Notes: generated from the letters alone by a model not told the origin. 64,000 nt of DNA from Eucommia ulmoides (GCA_016647705.1 CM028338.1:15150240-15214239), one strand, 5' to 3'; shown: positions 10,589-21,010, counted from the first letter of the stretch. Program-made: numbers and translations.

Positions 10589-11459
10589 TTGAGAATCTCA
10601 AAGAAAATCTCTAGCGATATAACCCTTGATCAGTTAAGTAATATAGAAAAAATATTGAAGAAGTTTGAGTATTTTGATGTAAAACCTGTTAGCATACCTT
10701 ATGATTCTAGTGTACATCTAAAAAAGAATAAAGGTAAACCAATATCTCAATTGAAGTATGCCCAGATGATTGGATTACTTTTTATATCAATCTAATAAGT
10801 CTAGACCTGATATCTCTTATGTCGTTGGAAGATTTAGTAGCTATACTCACAACCCTAGTAAGGAACATTAGATAGCATTAGAAAGGATTCGTTAGAAAGG
10901 ATTTGTAAGTATCTTAGTGCAACTTTATATTTCACTGTATACTACAATGGTTATCCTAGTGTAGTTGAAGGTTTTAGTGATGCAGATTGGATTTCTGACA
11001 GTCTAGATATGAATCCACCACTGGGTTTGTATTTTTATTAGGAGAAATTATTATATCTTGGGGCTCTAAGAAAAAAACTATTATTTCAAGGAGTACAACG
11101 GAGGTTGAACTTATATTCACTTGATAAGACATGTGCGGAGGCAAAATGGATTAAAAATTTACTTTTAGACCTACCTTTAGTTGGTAAACTTTTTCCTGCT
11201 ATATCCATTTGTTGTGATTTAAAGAGTCGCTATTGACTTAATCAAACAAGCTCATATAAATAAGAAAATGAATAGACATATACACGTAAGATACAAGTAT
11301 GTTAAGAGTATGTTGAGAAGAGATATAATATCACTAGATTTTGTGAGATCAGAAAGTAACATTGTTGATCATTTGACTAAAGGTCTATCTAGGAATACAG
11401 TCCTAAATTTGTTGAGAGGGATGGGTCTAAGCTCACAAGGAACTTGTCTAGGTAAGTAA
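10589..11459 (+). pseudogene. pol: RT end and RNase H of copia A; RT catalytic core deleted
   Basis: The frame 10589-10795 reads TLDQLSNIEKILKKFEYFDVKPVSIPYDSSVHLKKN, the end of copia RT. The finger and palm blocks, including YVDD, are missing between about 10580 and 10590: several hundred residues are deleted. RNase H follows with stops and shifts: RPDISYVVGRFSSYTHNPSKEH, then DADWI..., then 11268-11459, NRHIHVRYKYVKSMLRRDIISLDFVRSESNIVDHLTKGLSR, the C-terminal block. The frame ends at 11459. Confidence 0.8.
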
Positions 11460-12017
11460 CCCAACCTCTATGATTGGGAACCCTATAAAAGGGGTTTAAT
11501 GGGTAGAAACAATCTGTACTATGTGACTTATTAACCAATAACTAATATTAGAAGGATATTCTCAAGATATATTCTTCTACTCATCCCTATGGCAATAGTC
11601 TTGATAAAGAATGTTAAGGAAGGGTTTTATCCCTAAATAAAACCAAGGTAGGGAAACTCCTGTAGGGTATAAATGACATATACCATTAGAGGACTCACCT
11701 AAGTGAAAGTTGTCATGAGGCCGCGATTATGAGCATGGAGTTGTTCCGTAATAACTTTAATGAGAATTAAGATCAAAATGAATGGCCATTAATAGCATTA
11801 ACCCACGAACCATGTCTAAATATCCATGTTGTATGTAACAATTGAACTTTGACTTAAATGGTATATTTCAAGACATAGTTCACTATGATTCTTCAAAGGA
11901 AAACCTGTTAACAATAAGTGAGGTTCAAGTCCTGAAGACACGTTCACCTATTGCACGGTATAAAGTGCCTATATTTTCTATATATGTTGAATAAGGGTTT
12001 TGAAATTTTTGAGGGAT
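11460..12017 (+). other. 3' untranslated region and polypurine tract of copia A
   Basis: It is non-coding, about 560 bases. It ends in TTTTTGAGGGAT (about 12006-12017), a short purine tract, directly before the LTR start TGTTATAAAC. I see no other structure. Confidence 0.65.
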
Positions 12018-12029
12018 TGTTATAAACTT
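12018..12029 (+). repeat. First 12 bases of the 3' LTR of copia A
   Basis: TGTTATAAACTT is the LTR start. It is cut at 12029 by element C, and the LTR continues at 23649 (TATAAGTTTT). The last five bases are the left TSD copy. Confidence 0.75.
12025..12029. repeat. TSD of element C, left copy (AACTT)
   Basis: AACTT lies left of C and AACAT at 23644-23648 right of it. They differ at one of five bases. Confidence 0.65.
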
Positions 12030-12707
12030 TGTTGATGTCAAAAAGTGGTGACGGGTTAACAGTATAGTCCGGGAGGATATCGGGGACGCAAGACAACCAT
12101 TAGTACTGCAACTGGTTGAGTTCAGGGGTGGTGACAATCTCCGAGCTGAGCTATACTCTTATACTCCGAGCACCTGCACAAAGACCCACCGGGGTTTTAC
12201 CCAGTAAAGTCCCTCCGGCGTGAGAGTAAGTATTCGAGGGTGAAAGGCTAAAAATATATTGAGTTCAGTAGTAGTCACTTCCCTCTGGGCAGTGGGTGCC
12301 CCGATGTATTTATAGGCGCCAGTGCTTGATTAGTGTCGCTAAATTAGGGATCCAAGCTCAGGTTAATTGACCTAATCCACTGGATAGCCAATGAGTAGGC
12401 AAGTTAGCCCTCTAAACATCTGGGTTGGCTTTTGAGCCCATAAGTAGAGGCCCATGGGCCAGAACCTCACAACGGCCCGGTGAACTCCTGAGTGAGGAGG
12501 TGGCAAGTAGAGGGTGCTTCAGCACGTTAGTTCGGCAAGTCTAATTATAGCTTATCGATCCAGATTTCTTCACTGAGACGACCCTCAGCTCGGCTAGGGG
12601 GCATCCCAGCTCGGTATTGAGGGGATTTCAGCTCTCATCCTGGCCATTCTTCTATAATTGGGTGGATATTGACCACGTGGTGTACCTGATGAGATTTTCC
12701 TATATTA
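12030..12707 (-). repeat. 3' LTR of element C
   Basis: In plus orientation it starts TGTTGATGTC and ends CCTATATTA. It is colinear with 22987-23643 throughout, for example GACGGGTTAACAGTAT, CTCCGAGCACCTGCACAAAG and ACCACGTGGTGTACCTGA. The outer end is TA where the other copy has CA. It contains ACCACGTGGT, a palindrome with a G-box core CACGTG (about 12672-12681). Confidence 0.9.
12672..12681. promoter_or_regulatory. G-box palindrome ACCACGTGGT in LTR of C
   Basis: CACGTG is the plant bHLH/bZIP G-box core. It lies about 30 bases from the U3 end and is conserved in the other LTR (near 23611) as the same ten bases. Function is inferred from the motif only. Confidence 0.45.
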
Positions 12708-12722
12708 GTTGCCCCCAAGTCC
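12708..12722 (-). other. Polypurine tract of element C
   Basis: On the minus strand the bases just before the 3' LTR read GGGACTTGGGGGCAAC. The GGGGG core is a normal second-strand primer for a gypsy element and fixes its orientation. Confidence 0.7.
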
Positions 12723-12980
12723 CGAGGGCATGAGTGAAACGTGACGGCCCTGGGATTTTGAAAGAGCAAGCAGGAAGTAGTAGTGAAGGACGGTCACAAA
12801 ATGCAAATGAGGTGCACCATGGACCTCTGGGGGGAAAAACGATGGTAAGAAAGAGGGCAAAGAGCAGAGTCTGGGCTGATGAGAAGACATTTTTGTCTGT
12901 TCGGCAGGTCGACAGTACGACTAAAGCGGCGGTGGTAAGTAAGAATTTGGGGTCTTTCATGTGTTGAATGTTGGCTGAGC

Positions 12981-13763
12981 TGAGAGACCATCAGGTCGTG
13001 AGCTCGGCCATTATCCACGCCGTAGAATTTTGCAAGGATGAAAAGTTGGAGAGCCTTCCCTCTTTTGAAAGTGGCCGAGCTGAGAGCCCGTCAGGTCGTA
13101 AGGTCGGCCATTTTCACTACCTTAGGATTTTTCAAGGGTGAAAAGTTTGAGAGCCTTCTCCCTTTTGAAAGTGGCCGAGCTGAGAGCCTGTCAGGTCGTG
13201 AGGTCGACCATTTTCACTAGCTTAGAATTTTTTAAGGGTAGGAAGTTTGAGAGCCTTCCCTCTTTCGAAAGTGGCCGAGCTGAGAGCCTATCAAGTCGTG
13301 AGGTTGACCATTTTCATTGCCTTAGAATATTTCAAGGTTGAAAAATTTTAGAGGCTTCTCCCTTTTGAAAGTGGCTGAGCTGAGAGCCCGTCAGGTTGTG
13401 AGGTTGGCCATTTTCACTGCCTTAGAATTTTTCAAGGGTGAAAAATTGGAGGGCCTCCCTCTTTTTGAAAGTGGCCGAGTTGAGAGCCCGTAGGGTCGTG
13501 AGCTTGGCCATTTTGTATGCCTTAGAATTTTTTGAGAGTGGGAAGTTTGAGAGTCTTCCCCCTTTTGATTTTATCCGAGCTGAGAGCCCGTAGGGTCGTG
13601 AGCTCAACCATTTGGCATGCCTTAAAATTTTTTGAGGGTGGGAAGTTTGAGAGCCTTCCCCCTTTGGATTTTATCCGAGCTGAGAGCCTGTAGGGTTGTG
13701 AGCTCGGCCATTTTGCATGCCTTAGAATTTTTTGAGGGTGGGAAGTTTGAGAGCCTTCCCCCT
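12981..13763. repeat. Tandem array with an exact 100-bp unit, seven full copies plus a partial eighth
   Basis: The word TGAGAGCC (TGAGAGAC in the first) recurs at 12981, 13081, 13181, 13281, 13381, 13481, 13581 and 13681, exactly 100 bases apart each time. Shared blocks are AGGTCGGCCATTTTCA, CCTTAGAATTTTTCAAGGGT and GAGAGCCTTCCCTCTTTTGA. Copies from 13481 on form a second variant (TAGGGTCGTGAG; ATTTTATCCGAGC). The array sits between the 3' LTR and the antisense gene. It is not a CRISPR array: there are no unique spacers. Confidence 0.95.
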
Positions 13764-13916
13764 CACACGTGGCAAACGCGCCACACGTGCCCCCCTATCT
13801 GACTTGTGTGATAGGCTATGCCACCATCGTTGGATAGGTGCCACATGGCAGTGGCATTTAAATCAAGGCATCCCCAGCCATTGGCCTTTGCGACCCTTCG
13901 TCTGGGCATACCATCC

Positions 13917-13928
13917 TTTTATAAATGG
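13917..13928 (+). promoter_or_regulatory. Candidate TATA box of the antisense gene of C
   Basis: TTTTATAAATGG lies about 95-100 bases before the antisense ATG at 14021, just downstream of the 100-bp array. The spacing allows transcription to start near 13950. No experimental support; the motif matches plant TATA boxes well. Confidence 0.5.
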
Positions 13929-14930
13929 TGGCCCCTACCTTTCATTGCCACTTGCGTAATTGCCTGAGCTCATTCTTCCTCCTCGGCATTGGTACTTTTT
14001 TTTTCCTTTGTCCGAACAAAATGTCGGGGTCCCCTTCTCATTCTTCTTTTTTGACTTCTGGCTTTACTGCCGGCTCGGGGTCCGGCTCCTCGGACCGGTC
14101 GTCTTCCAGCTCCCCTCAATTCAGGGTGGGGAGGCATCCTGCTCCGGGAGACACCTCTTGGAGTGCTATGGCCAGGATCCACGAAACGAGCGGTGCTATT
14201 CAGTTATGCCTGGAAGACCGTGCATTCGTGGTGAGCCGTGCCGACGAGAGTGGTGGGGCATCTACATCACTTGACGCTGGGGTCGGGGTCCCTCCCGAAA
14301 CCGTCACAGTGGTGGAGATACATACCGGTGTCTTCATTCCCAAGTTACTTCATGAAAACGAGGTGCGCAATACCGGGCCAGAAAAATGGTTCATAAAAGT
14401 CCCGCCCTCGAGTCCGGTATAGAAAACCAAAACAACAATGACTGAAGAATCTGTCCTCTCCTACTGGTGCGAATTTTTCATCCCGGAGGAGGTCACAACC
14501 ATTGTTCCTAGGCCCGACGATCGGGCCTGTATGCCACCAGTTGGATTCATGACAGTCTATAGGAAACAGCTAGAGGCGGGTCTTCGCTTTCCCCTCCACT
14601 GGTGGATCAGGGCCATCTGTGAGGAGTTCCATTTGTGTCCGTCACAAATTGCTCCGAATGGTATAAGGGCCTTGGTGGATTCTTATATCATCTTCATGGC
14701 CGAGGGACTCGAGCCGAGCACTAAGCTCTTTAGGGCTCTGTTCTTCCTCAAGCCACTCCCCCGGGGCGTTGGGTGGTGTTATATTTCGTCCAGGTCAACT
14801 TTCCTGAAGGACCTAGATTCATCCATTCATCGATGGAAGCCCCAGTTCTTCTATATCGGAGGGAGCGATTGGCAATCCGGCCTGGAAGAAGAAGGAAGGT
14901 ATCCCCTCCAGATGGAATGGGGAAAAGTTG

Positions 14931-15021
14931 GTAAGGCTGCGGCCCCTTAGAAGGAATGTTTTGTTTTTTGGATTTACTATTGCCTGTATATTAATACCCT
15001 TGTCTTTATGATTTTCTGCAG
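14931..15021 (+). other. Intron 1 of the antisense gene of C (91 bases)
   Basis: It runs GTAAGG...TTTTCTGCAG. Unspliced, the frame reaches TAG at 14948-14950. Spliced, the codon split across the junction gives Ala and the basic AKEPPKKK segment follows in frame. Confidence 0.7.
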
Positions 15022-15207
15022 CTAAAGAGCCGCCGAAGAAGAAAAGATCGAAACCGAGCAGAGAAATTTCCGAGCAGAGAGACATGGTCTTGAGGACCGC
15101 CTTCAAGGACATGAACACCCTGATCACCTCTCAGCTCTTTACAGCCTTCTGGTTTTTACCGCCGGACATCTCAGCCACACCCGATTTCCTCCTCGACTCA
15201 GACAACG

Positions 15208-15278
15208 GTAAGGAATTTTTTGCTATGTCAATTGTTCATACTTGGTAATTTTACGTGTATTACGCTTGATTCACGCAG
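15208..15278 (+). other. Intron 2 of the antisense gene of C (71 bases)
   Basis: It runs GTAAGG...TTCACGCAG. Splicing keeps the frame from LLDSDN into DILV and on to the charged exon 3. At 71 bases it is near the low end for plant introns. Confidence 0.6.
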
Positions 15279-15873
15279 ATATTCTTGTATAGAACCGGAT
15301 GCTACAGGCCTGGATAGAAGAATTTCTAAAAATCTTGTTGAATATTGCAGCTATAGACAAGGTGATGGCAGTGTAGAAGTTTCTTGAGAAAAAGGCCAAG
15401 GAAGTTGCCGAAGTGGAGAAGGCGACTGGTTCGGAACACGCAAAAGGATTGCAAGTCGTCCAAACCGCACGGCCTCCCGGGACACTAGCCCGGAGTCACT
15501 CACCCGCTCTGCCGGGCATCGTTATTCAGGACACACCCCAATCCAAGTCGGGTTCCCGACAATCTATACAAACCTTGAGTGGTGACTCTTATCCTCGCTA
15601 TTCCAATAAGGGAAAGAGAAAGGCTCACGAGGGGAAGTATAAGAAGCATAAGTCCTCGATGAGAACGAGGTTGTGCCTAGAGCCTCATCCGAGATGACTA
15701 TTGATGGATCTTTTTTTGGGGTGGCGAACACCGAGCTGCCGGTAGATCGTGCGCTATTGAAGAGCCTTGAGGTGATGCCGGGCTATCTCCGTCGCATGAT
15801 GCCTCCCAATGATAAGGAACTGATGGAGGGGAAGATTACCGGCAACCTGATGCGTCAGGCCATCTGTGATCAA

Positions 15874-15964
15874 GTCTCGATAATACTTTCTCATAATTTA
15901 TTTTTCATTTCACTTTTTGCGATTAAATTTTTCTAAGTGTGATGAAATTCCTGTCCTCACGCAG
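15874..15964 (+). other. Intron 3 of the antisense gene of C (91 bases)
   Basis: It runs GTCTCG...CCTCACGCAG, T-rich throughout. Splicing joins RQAICDQ to the frame CKLRMSVVFDR without changing phase. The donor is weaker than those of introns 1 and 2. Confidence 0.55.
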
Positions 15965-16543
15965 TGCAAACTTCGAATGTCGGTGGTTTTTGACCGGATC
16001 TCTGAGAGCACCATGGAGGAGGCCATGTTGAGGTTCGAGAATAATACTGCTGAGGCAAAAGTGAACCGCTTGACCGAAGACATTCAGCTTGCCGCTCAGG
16101 CCCAGCAGGGCCTACAAAGCTAGGCACGTCCTTGTTACCAAAGAATGGGACGACTTTGAGAGACAGATGGTCAACCTGGAGAAGAGGGTGGAGGAGCTAG
16201 AGAAGAAACTCAAGAAAGAAGAGCAGTAGAGAAGGAAGGCCATTCGTCGAGCAGAGCAGAAAGCCGTTGAGGATTTTAAATCTAGCGAAGAATTCGAAAA
16301 TCTAAAGTACGAGCTTGCTGCCGAATTCATGGATGACGGTCACAAGGCCACGATCCGCATCCTTTAGAACCATCATCTGGAGTTCGACTGCTCGGGTGTT
16401 GGGATGGAATTTTCTCAACAAGGCAAGTTGGCAGTGGAGTGGCCTGTCGAGGGGCTTCCAAGGATCCAACTCACGAGGCCGGTGCTGAAAAAGCTGGTGG
16501 CGAGGAAGACGAGGGCGATGAAGACACCAATGTCGATATAAGC

Positions 16544-16547
<4 letters not shown>

Positions 16548-16582
<35 letters not shown>
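16548..16582. repeat. Poly(T) run of 35 bases
   Basis: An uninterrupted run of 35 T sits right after the acidic tail of the antisense gene. It removes any clear stop codon. It could be a slipped mononucleotide tract or a length error in assembly. Confidence 0.9.
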
Positions 16583-16583
<1 letters not shown>

Positions 16584-17049
16584 TGGAATACAACACAACA
16601 AATTTTTGAGCATTTGTTCCCAATTCCTTCTCGCCTCCCCCTCCTTTAGGATGTAGTAGGCGATTTGCTTCGACCCTTTGCCTCGACCCGGACAAGTGGT
16701 CATGAATCCACTTATGTGCTCGAAACAGGGTTGCAGACCCTTACACTTTCACGATCCCACAATTTTGTACGCGTGCCGAGTCCTCACAAACCTTAGTTCA
16801 ATGCTTACAACTTCAAATATGCTGTGGAATCATTTTGGTGACTAATTGTCACGGTTATGACCACCTTGCCCCCCAGCCTGTGGTAGGAGTAGTCTTACTA
16901 CTCGTGCTACTGGTTGCAACGTGAAACGTTCGGTTAGCCACTTAGGTATCTTAGTGTGCTAAAAGACCCGTTAAGTAGTAAATTTCTTTTTTGGAAAAAC
17001 CACTATATTATCATCAAAATACTTAATACTTTGTATACAGATGAAATGA
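16583..17049. other. Spacer between antisense gene and integrase end of C
   Basis: About 470 bases without a supported gene. Short frames here on both strands have no family resemblance. It includes the convergent 3' ends of the antisense gene (+) and pol (-). Confidence 0.5.
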
Positions 17050-18160
17050 TTACAAAATGACCTCAGTCCTATAGTGGTATTGTTTGAGATGGTCGGCATT
17101 CCACGGGTGTCGCAACGGAACGCCTTCCTCAGTTTCGAGCTCATAGGTACCCAGTCTTGCAACTCTTATCACGCGATAAGGTCCCTCCCAGTTAGGGGCC
17201 AACTTTCCTACATTTGGCTCCTTGGTCGCTAGGGTAACCTTTTTGAGGACTAGGTCTCCGACGTCAAAATGCCGCGGTCGCACCCTTCTATCATAGTACC
17301 GAGCTACCCGCTGCTGGTATACTGCCTAGCGCACTCGAGCATTCTCTCATCGTTCTTCCAGAAGGTCCAGGTTAAAGGCTAGCATTGCGTCATTCGTCTG
17401 TTGGTCCTTCCCTTTAGCGACGTTTGGAAGGTTGGTAATCCAATTTCCGCAGGTATTACGGATTCAGATCCAAAAGTCATTGCGAACGGTGTCTCTCCAG
17501 TTAGGGTTCGGGAAGTGGTGTGGTATGCCCAGAGGACTGGGTAAAGTTCCTCCACCTACCTCCCATTTGCTTTGTTAAGTCCAGTCTTTAAACCGTGCAA
17601 GATCGTCCGATTCGTGACCTCTACCTGTCCATTAGCTTGCGGATGACCGGGAGATGCAAAGTGTGAGCGGATACCCACGCTGGAGTAAAAAGAAGCAAAT
17701 AAATGGTTGTCGAATTGAGTGACATTGTCGGACACGATTACCCTCGGGATTTCGAATCGGCACACCATTGGTTTCCAGACAAAGTCCCGAATTTTTTCTT
17801 TGGTGATACGAGCCAGGGGTTCGGCCTCCACCCACTTGGTGAAGTAATCGATAGCGATAACGAGGAATTTTCTTTGACCGGTGGCCTATGGAAAACGGCC
17901 CAACAAGTCATTTTCCCACTGAGCAAAGGGCCATGGGCTCGCCATGGGCACCATGGTCGCTGGCGGTAGATGAGGGTGGGGACCGAAACGTTGGCATTTG
18001 TCGTATTTTTTCACGAACTCACTCGCGTCTTCTAGTATTTTTGGCCAAAACTACCTTTGGCGAAGGAGTTTGCTAGCCAGGGCCCTGCCCCCCAAGTGGT
18101 TGCCACAGATTCCCTCATGGATCTCTCTCATAATATAGTCAGCCTCTTCCCGCTGTAGGC
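17050..18160 (-). pseudogene. pol: Integrase of element C, catalytic triad kept
   Basis: It continues from the second RNase H. The zinc domain HEGICGNHLGGRAL...KKYDKCQRF has one metal-binding Cys replaced by Tyr. The core shows NDLLGRFP (first Asp), VIVSDNVTQFDN (second Asp, near 17735) and PQANGQVEVTNRTI (Glu, near 17625). A TAG follows KANGR at 17556. The C-terminal piece 17050-17283 reads RPRHFDVGDLVLKK...NWEGPYRVIRV...HPWNADHLKQYY-like text, the GPY/F domain. Stops at about 18050, 17890, 17556 and 17300 break the frame. It would insert the cDNA into host chromosomes. Confidence 0.85.
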
Positions 18161-18848
18161 ACCAAGAGTATGGTCTAGAGAAGGAACGTCGATAAAGGAC
18201 CCTGTTCAGAATACAATATTTGGCCGACCTGTATCGTATCCTTTTTTCTTCGTTGCAATCGTCAAGAAGCTTCCCGTCTTCCAAATATCTACGGATGGGG
18301 TCCATCCAAGTGGGATGGTCATTGAGCTCATAGATCAGAGCCACCTGGTCAGAAACTACTGTGCTCGAAACATCTAGATACTCAACTGGAACACTTCGCT
18401 TTAGGGTTAATGCTATTGCCGAAGTAAGGTTTGCAAAGGCATCGGCATGCCGGTTCTCTTCCCGTGGTATTTGGGACACATCGATTTTTTTGAATTTCTC
18501 CATCAGGGTTTTGACCCTCTCAAGATATGCAGACATACTGGGATCTTTTGCCAAATATTCCATGTTAACTTGGTTGACGACGAACTGAGAGTCGCAAAAG
18601 ATGGACAACGTCGTCACATTGAACTCCCTGGCTAGGCGGAGCCATGCCAGCAGAGCCTCGCATTCTACCTCGTTGTTAGTCGCTCTGAACCCCAGCCTCA
18701 GGGCGTACTCTATCTCTTTGTTGCCTGGGGCAACGAGCACCATCCCTGCTCCACAACCACTGGTGTTGGATGATCCATCAGTGAACAGCTTCCACATCGC
18801 TAGACCGGTACCGGGGCTGGAGTCCCCTGGAACTTCCCCTTTCCCCAC
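18161..18848 (-). pseudogene. pol: Second (archaeal-type) RNase H of element C
   Basis: The open stretch 18051-18848 is the longest pol frame in the window (265 residues). It shows all RNase HI catalytic positions: KLFTDGSSN (Asp), NNEVECEALLAWLRLA (Glu), SIFCDSQFVVNQV (Asp) and REENRHADAFANL (Asp). It then runs into the integrase linker and zinc domain. Tat-group elements are known to carry this extra RNase H after the usual one. It shows no stop itself, but the upstream and downstream frames are broken, so the polyprotein cannot be whole. Confidence 0.85.
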
Positions 18849-18899
18849 CTTTTTAGCTTCCGGGTGAGTGATGGGTGGCTTGGGGTCCTCAGGAAATCT

Positions 18900-19460
18900 G
18901 AGCTCAGCGATAAAATCTGCCAGAACCTAGCGCTTGATGGCCATCCTAGGGAAATATTCGATATGAAACTAACCCAGCTCAAGGCTGTACTTTATTAGTC
19001 ATCCTGAGATGTCTGGTGAATGTAAAATTTGCCTTATCGGCTAGTCCATGAGGACGACGATCTCGTGAGCTTGGAAATACTGTTTTAGCCTCTGAGAAGC
19101 CACCAGTAGGGCATAAGTCAGTTTCTCAAATTTAGTATACCTCATCTCGGCATCCGAGAGGATCCTGCTAGAGTAAAAGACCAGGTGTTGGACCCCGACG
19201 TCATCCCTCACAAGAGCAGCACTCACCACCATCATAGATACGGTAATATATAAGTACAGGGTCTCCCCCTTCTTCGGGGTGCTGAGCAAAGGAGTAGAGG
19301 ATAGATAATTCTTGAGCACTTATAAATTCGACTCGCACTCGTCGGTCCATCCAAAGTTGTCGTTGCCTCTTAGCACTTTAAAGAATAGCAGACACTTTTT
19401 CGACGCTCTAGATATGAAGCGATTGAGGGCAGCGAGTCTCCCTGTCAGTATCTGTACCTC
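18900..19460 (-). pseudogene. pol: First RNase H of element C
   Basis: The frame 19041-19319 reads LKNYLSSTPLLSTPKKGETLYLYITVSMMVVSAALVRDD...HLVFYSSRILSDAEMRYTKFEKLTYALLVASQRLKQYFQAHEI. This is the standard gypsy connection/RNase H region with YTxxEKLxYALV. Stops flank it at about 19320 and 18960, where the family text goes on as a Trp codon would. Confidence 0.85.
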
Positions 19461-19469
19461 CTTCTTATT

Positions 19470-20130
19470 CTAAGGAAAGGCCATCCCGAGGATCGCATGT
19501 ATTTGATCGGGGTTAGCTTTGATGCCTCGCTGGGAGACCATGTACCCCAGCAACTTTCCCGCAGAAACCCTAAAAATACATTTGTTCGGGTTGAGCTTCA
19601 TGCGGTGAGCCCAGAGTTTTTCGAAGCAGTTGTAGAGATGTTGGGTATGGTCAGGGGCCCTCGAGCTCTTGACCAACATGTCATCAATGTAAACTTTCAT
19701 CGTCTGTCCGATCTCCTCCTTGAACATTTTGTTCACCAGTCGTTGATAAGTGGCTCCGGCGTTGTGCAAGCCAAATGGCATTACCTTGTAACAGTATGTA
19801 CCCTTATCAGTGATGAACGATGTTTTCTCTTATTGGGGGGGAACATTGGGATTTGGTTGTACCCGGCATAAGCGTCGAGGAAACTCAGGCGCTCATACCC
19901 TACTGTGGCGTCTATGACGATATCAATCCTGGGCAGGGGGAAGAAGTCTTTTGGGCAAGCTTTATTCAGGTCTTTAAAATAAATGTAGAGGTGCCACTTA
20001 TTACCAGCCTTGGGAGCGAGGACCACATTCGCCAACCAGTCCGGGAATTTGACTTCTTCGAGGACGCTAGAGTTGATCAATTTATCCATCTCTACTTCAA
20101 TTATCTTCTGGCGCTTCAGATGAAATTTTC
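19470..20130 (-). pseudogene. pol: Reverse transcriptase of element C
   Basis: Residues from 20089: LINSSVLEEVKFPDWLANVVLAPKAGNKWHLY...DLNKACPKDFFPLPRIDIVIDATVGYERLSFLDAYAGYNQI. A shift near 19800 leads to MPFGLHNAGATYQRLVNKMF...VYIDDMLVKS (19781-19470), with the YIDD box intact near 19690, then HRMKLNPNKCIFRVSAGKLLGYMVSQRGI. Homology is near full length. The break between 19770 and 19850 is the main defect. Confidence 0.9.
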
Positions 20131-21010
20131 TTCATTTATACCGCACGGGAGGATGGTGTGGATCAGCGTGAATGCGGTGCATCGCCTCGCTTGGATCAAT
20201 ACCCGGTAGCTCGTTATGGGACCACGCAAAGACGTCATAATTTCGTTGGAGCAGTTGGATGAGTTCATCCCTTTGTTCGGACGAGAGACTAGCACCGATC
20301 CTGATAGTTTGTTCTTTGATGGTTGGGTGTATGAAAATCTTCTCTAGTTTCTCGTGAGGTCGGGGTCCGGGCTCCTCCTCTCTTAGATCATCGATGGGCA
20401 CAGGCACTGGTCCCTGACCTAGAGCCATGAGTTCAGAATCTCCGAGCCCTGGCTCCGTCTTTGATTGCTATTTTTTCTTCTCCAATACCCTCTGAGCACA
20501 GGCCCGGGAGGACTCTTGGTCACCCCTCACTACTCCCACATCTCCCTCAGTGGGGAATTTCATCGATTGGTGGTATAGTGAGGAGACGGCTTTAAGGGTA
20601 GCCACCGTGGGTCGACCCATGATTGCGTTATAGGGTGAAGGCCTATCCACAATTAGAAATTTTGGTCCAAATAATGGAGGTCCGTGGATGGGTTTCGACC
20701 ATTATAAGAAGTGAGACCCACCAGGCAACGTTCACAACATCCCCTCGAAAACCGACTAGAAGGGCCGTCGACGGTTTTATCGCGTTGGGTCCACATTTAT
20801 TTTCTCAAACGCCCATTTGAAGATAATATCAGTGGAACTACCACCATCTACCAGGATCTGCCCCATTTTGTAGTGATGGATGAGGGCCATGATGACGAGG
20901 GCGTTGTCATCAGGGACGTGTATATCCCTGAGGTCTACCTCACTGAATAAAATAACGTTGTGTTCCGCAGCATCAACCGTGCTGACCTCGAAGACGTCTT
21001 CACTCACTTT
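20131..21010 (-). pseudogene. pol: Protease and RT linker of element C
   Basis: The frame 20777-21007 reads DVPDDNALVIMALIHHYKMGQILVDGGSSTDIIFKWAFEKI. DGGSS is the Tat form of the retroviral aspartic protease box. Then 20468-20650 gives SPYNAIMGRPTVATLKAVSSLYHQSMKFPT, the block that follows protease in this group. After a stop, 20132-20428 carries LQRNYDVFAWSHNELPGIDPSEAMHRI, which leads into RT. The protease would cut the polyprotein in the particle. Confidence 0.85.

Larger units (their letters stand above)
14021..16547 (+). pseudogene. Antisense gene of Tat-like element C (gypsy-type aORF), four exons, lightly decayed
   Basis: It lies opposite to pol. Exon 1 (14021-14930) starts MSGSPSHSS with a Ser/Gly-rich head, has one in-frame TAG (14420), and continues in frame with the conserved YWCEFFIPEEVTT...PPVGFMTVYRKQLEAGLRFPLHWW...CPSQIAPNGIRALV block. 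This block is the plant family filed from memory as putative gypsy-type transposon (Transposase_28). Exon 2 (15022-15207) is Lys/Arg-rich (AKEPPKKKRSK, a possible nuclear signal). Exon 3 (15279-15873) has two TAG stops and a one-base shift near 15655. Exon 4 (15965-16547) is a coiled coil ending in an acidic tail, with shifts and stops. Known Tat-Retand elements carry similar extra frames; the role is unknown. Confidence 0.8.

Noticed and set aside
12700-13607. Several frames on both strands across the left LTR edge and the 100-bp array
   Set aside because: They repeat the array in translation (100 is not a multiple of 3, so each drifts to a stop). No independent coding signal.
12981-13763. 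CRISPR-like array
   Set aside because: Units are contiguous with no unique spacers, and the context is a plant retrotransposon.
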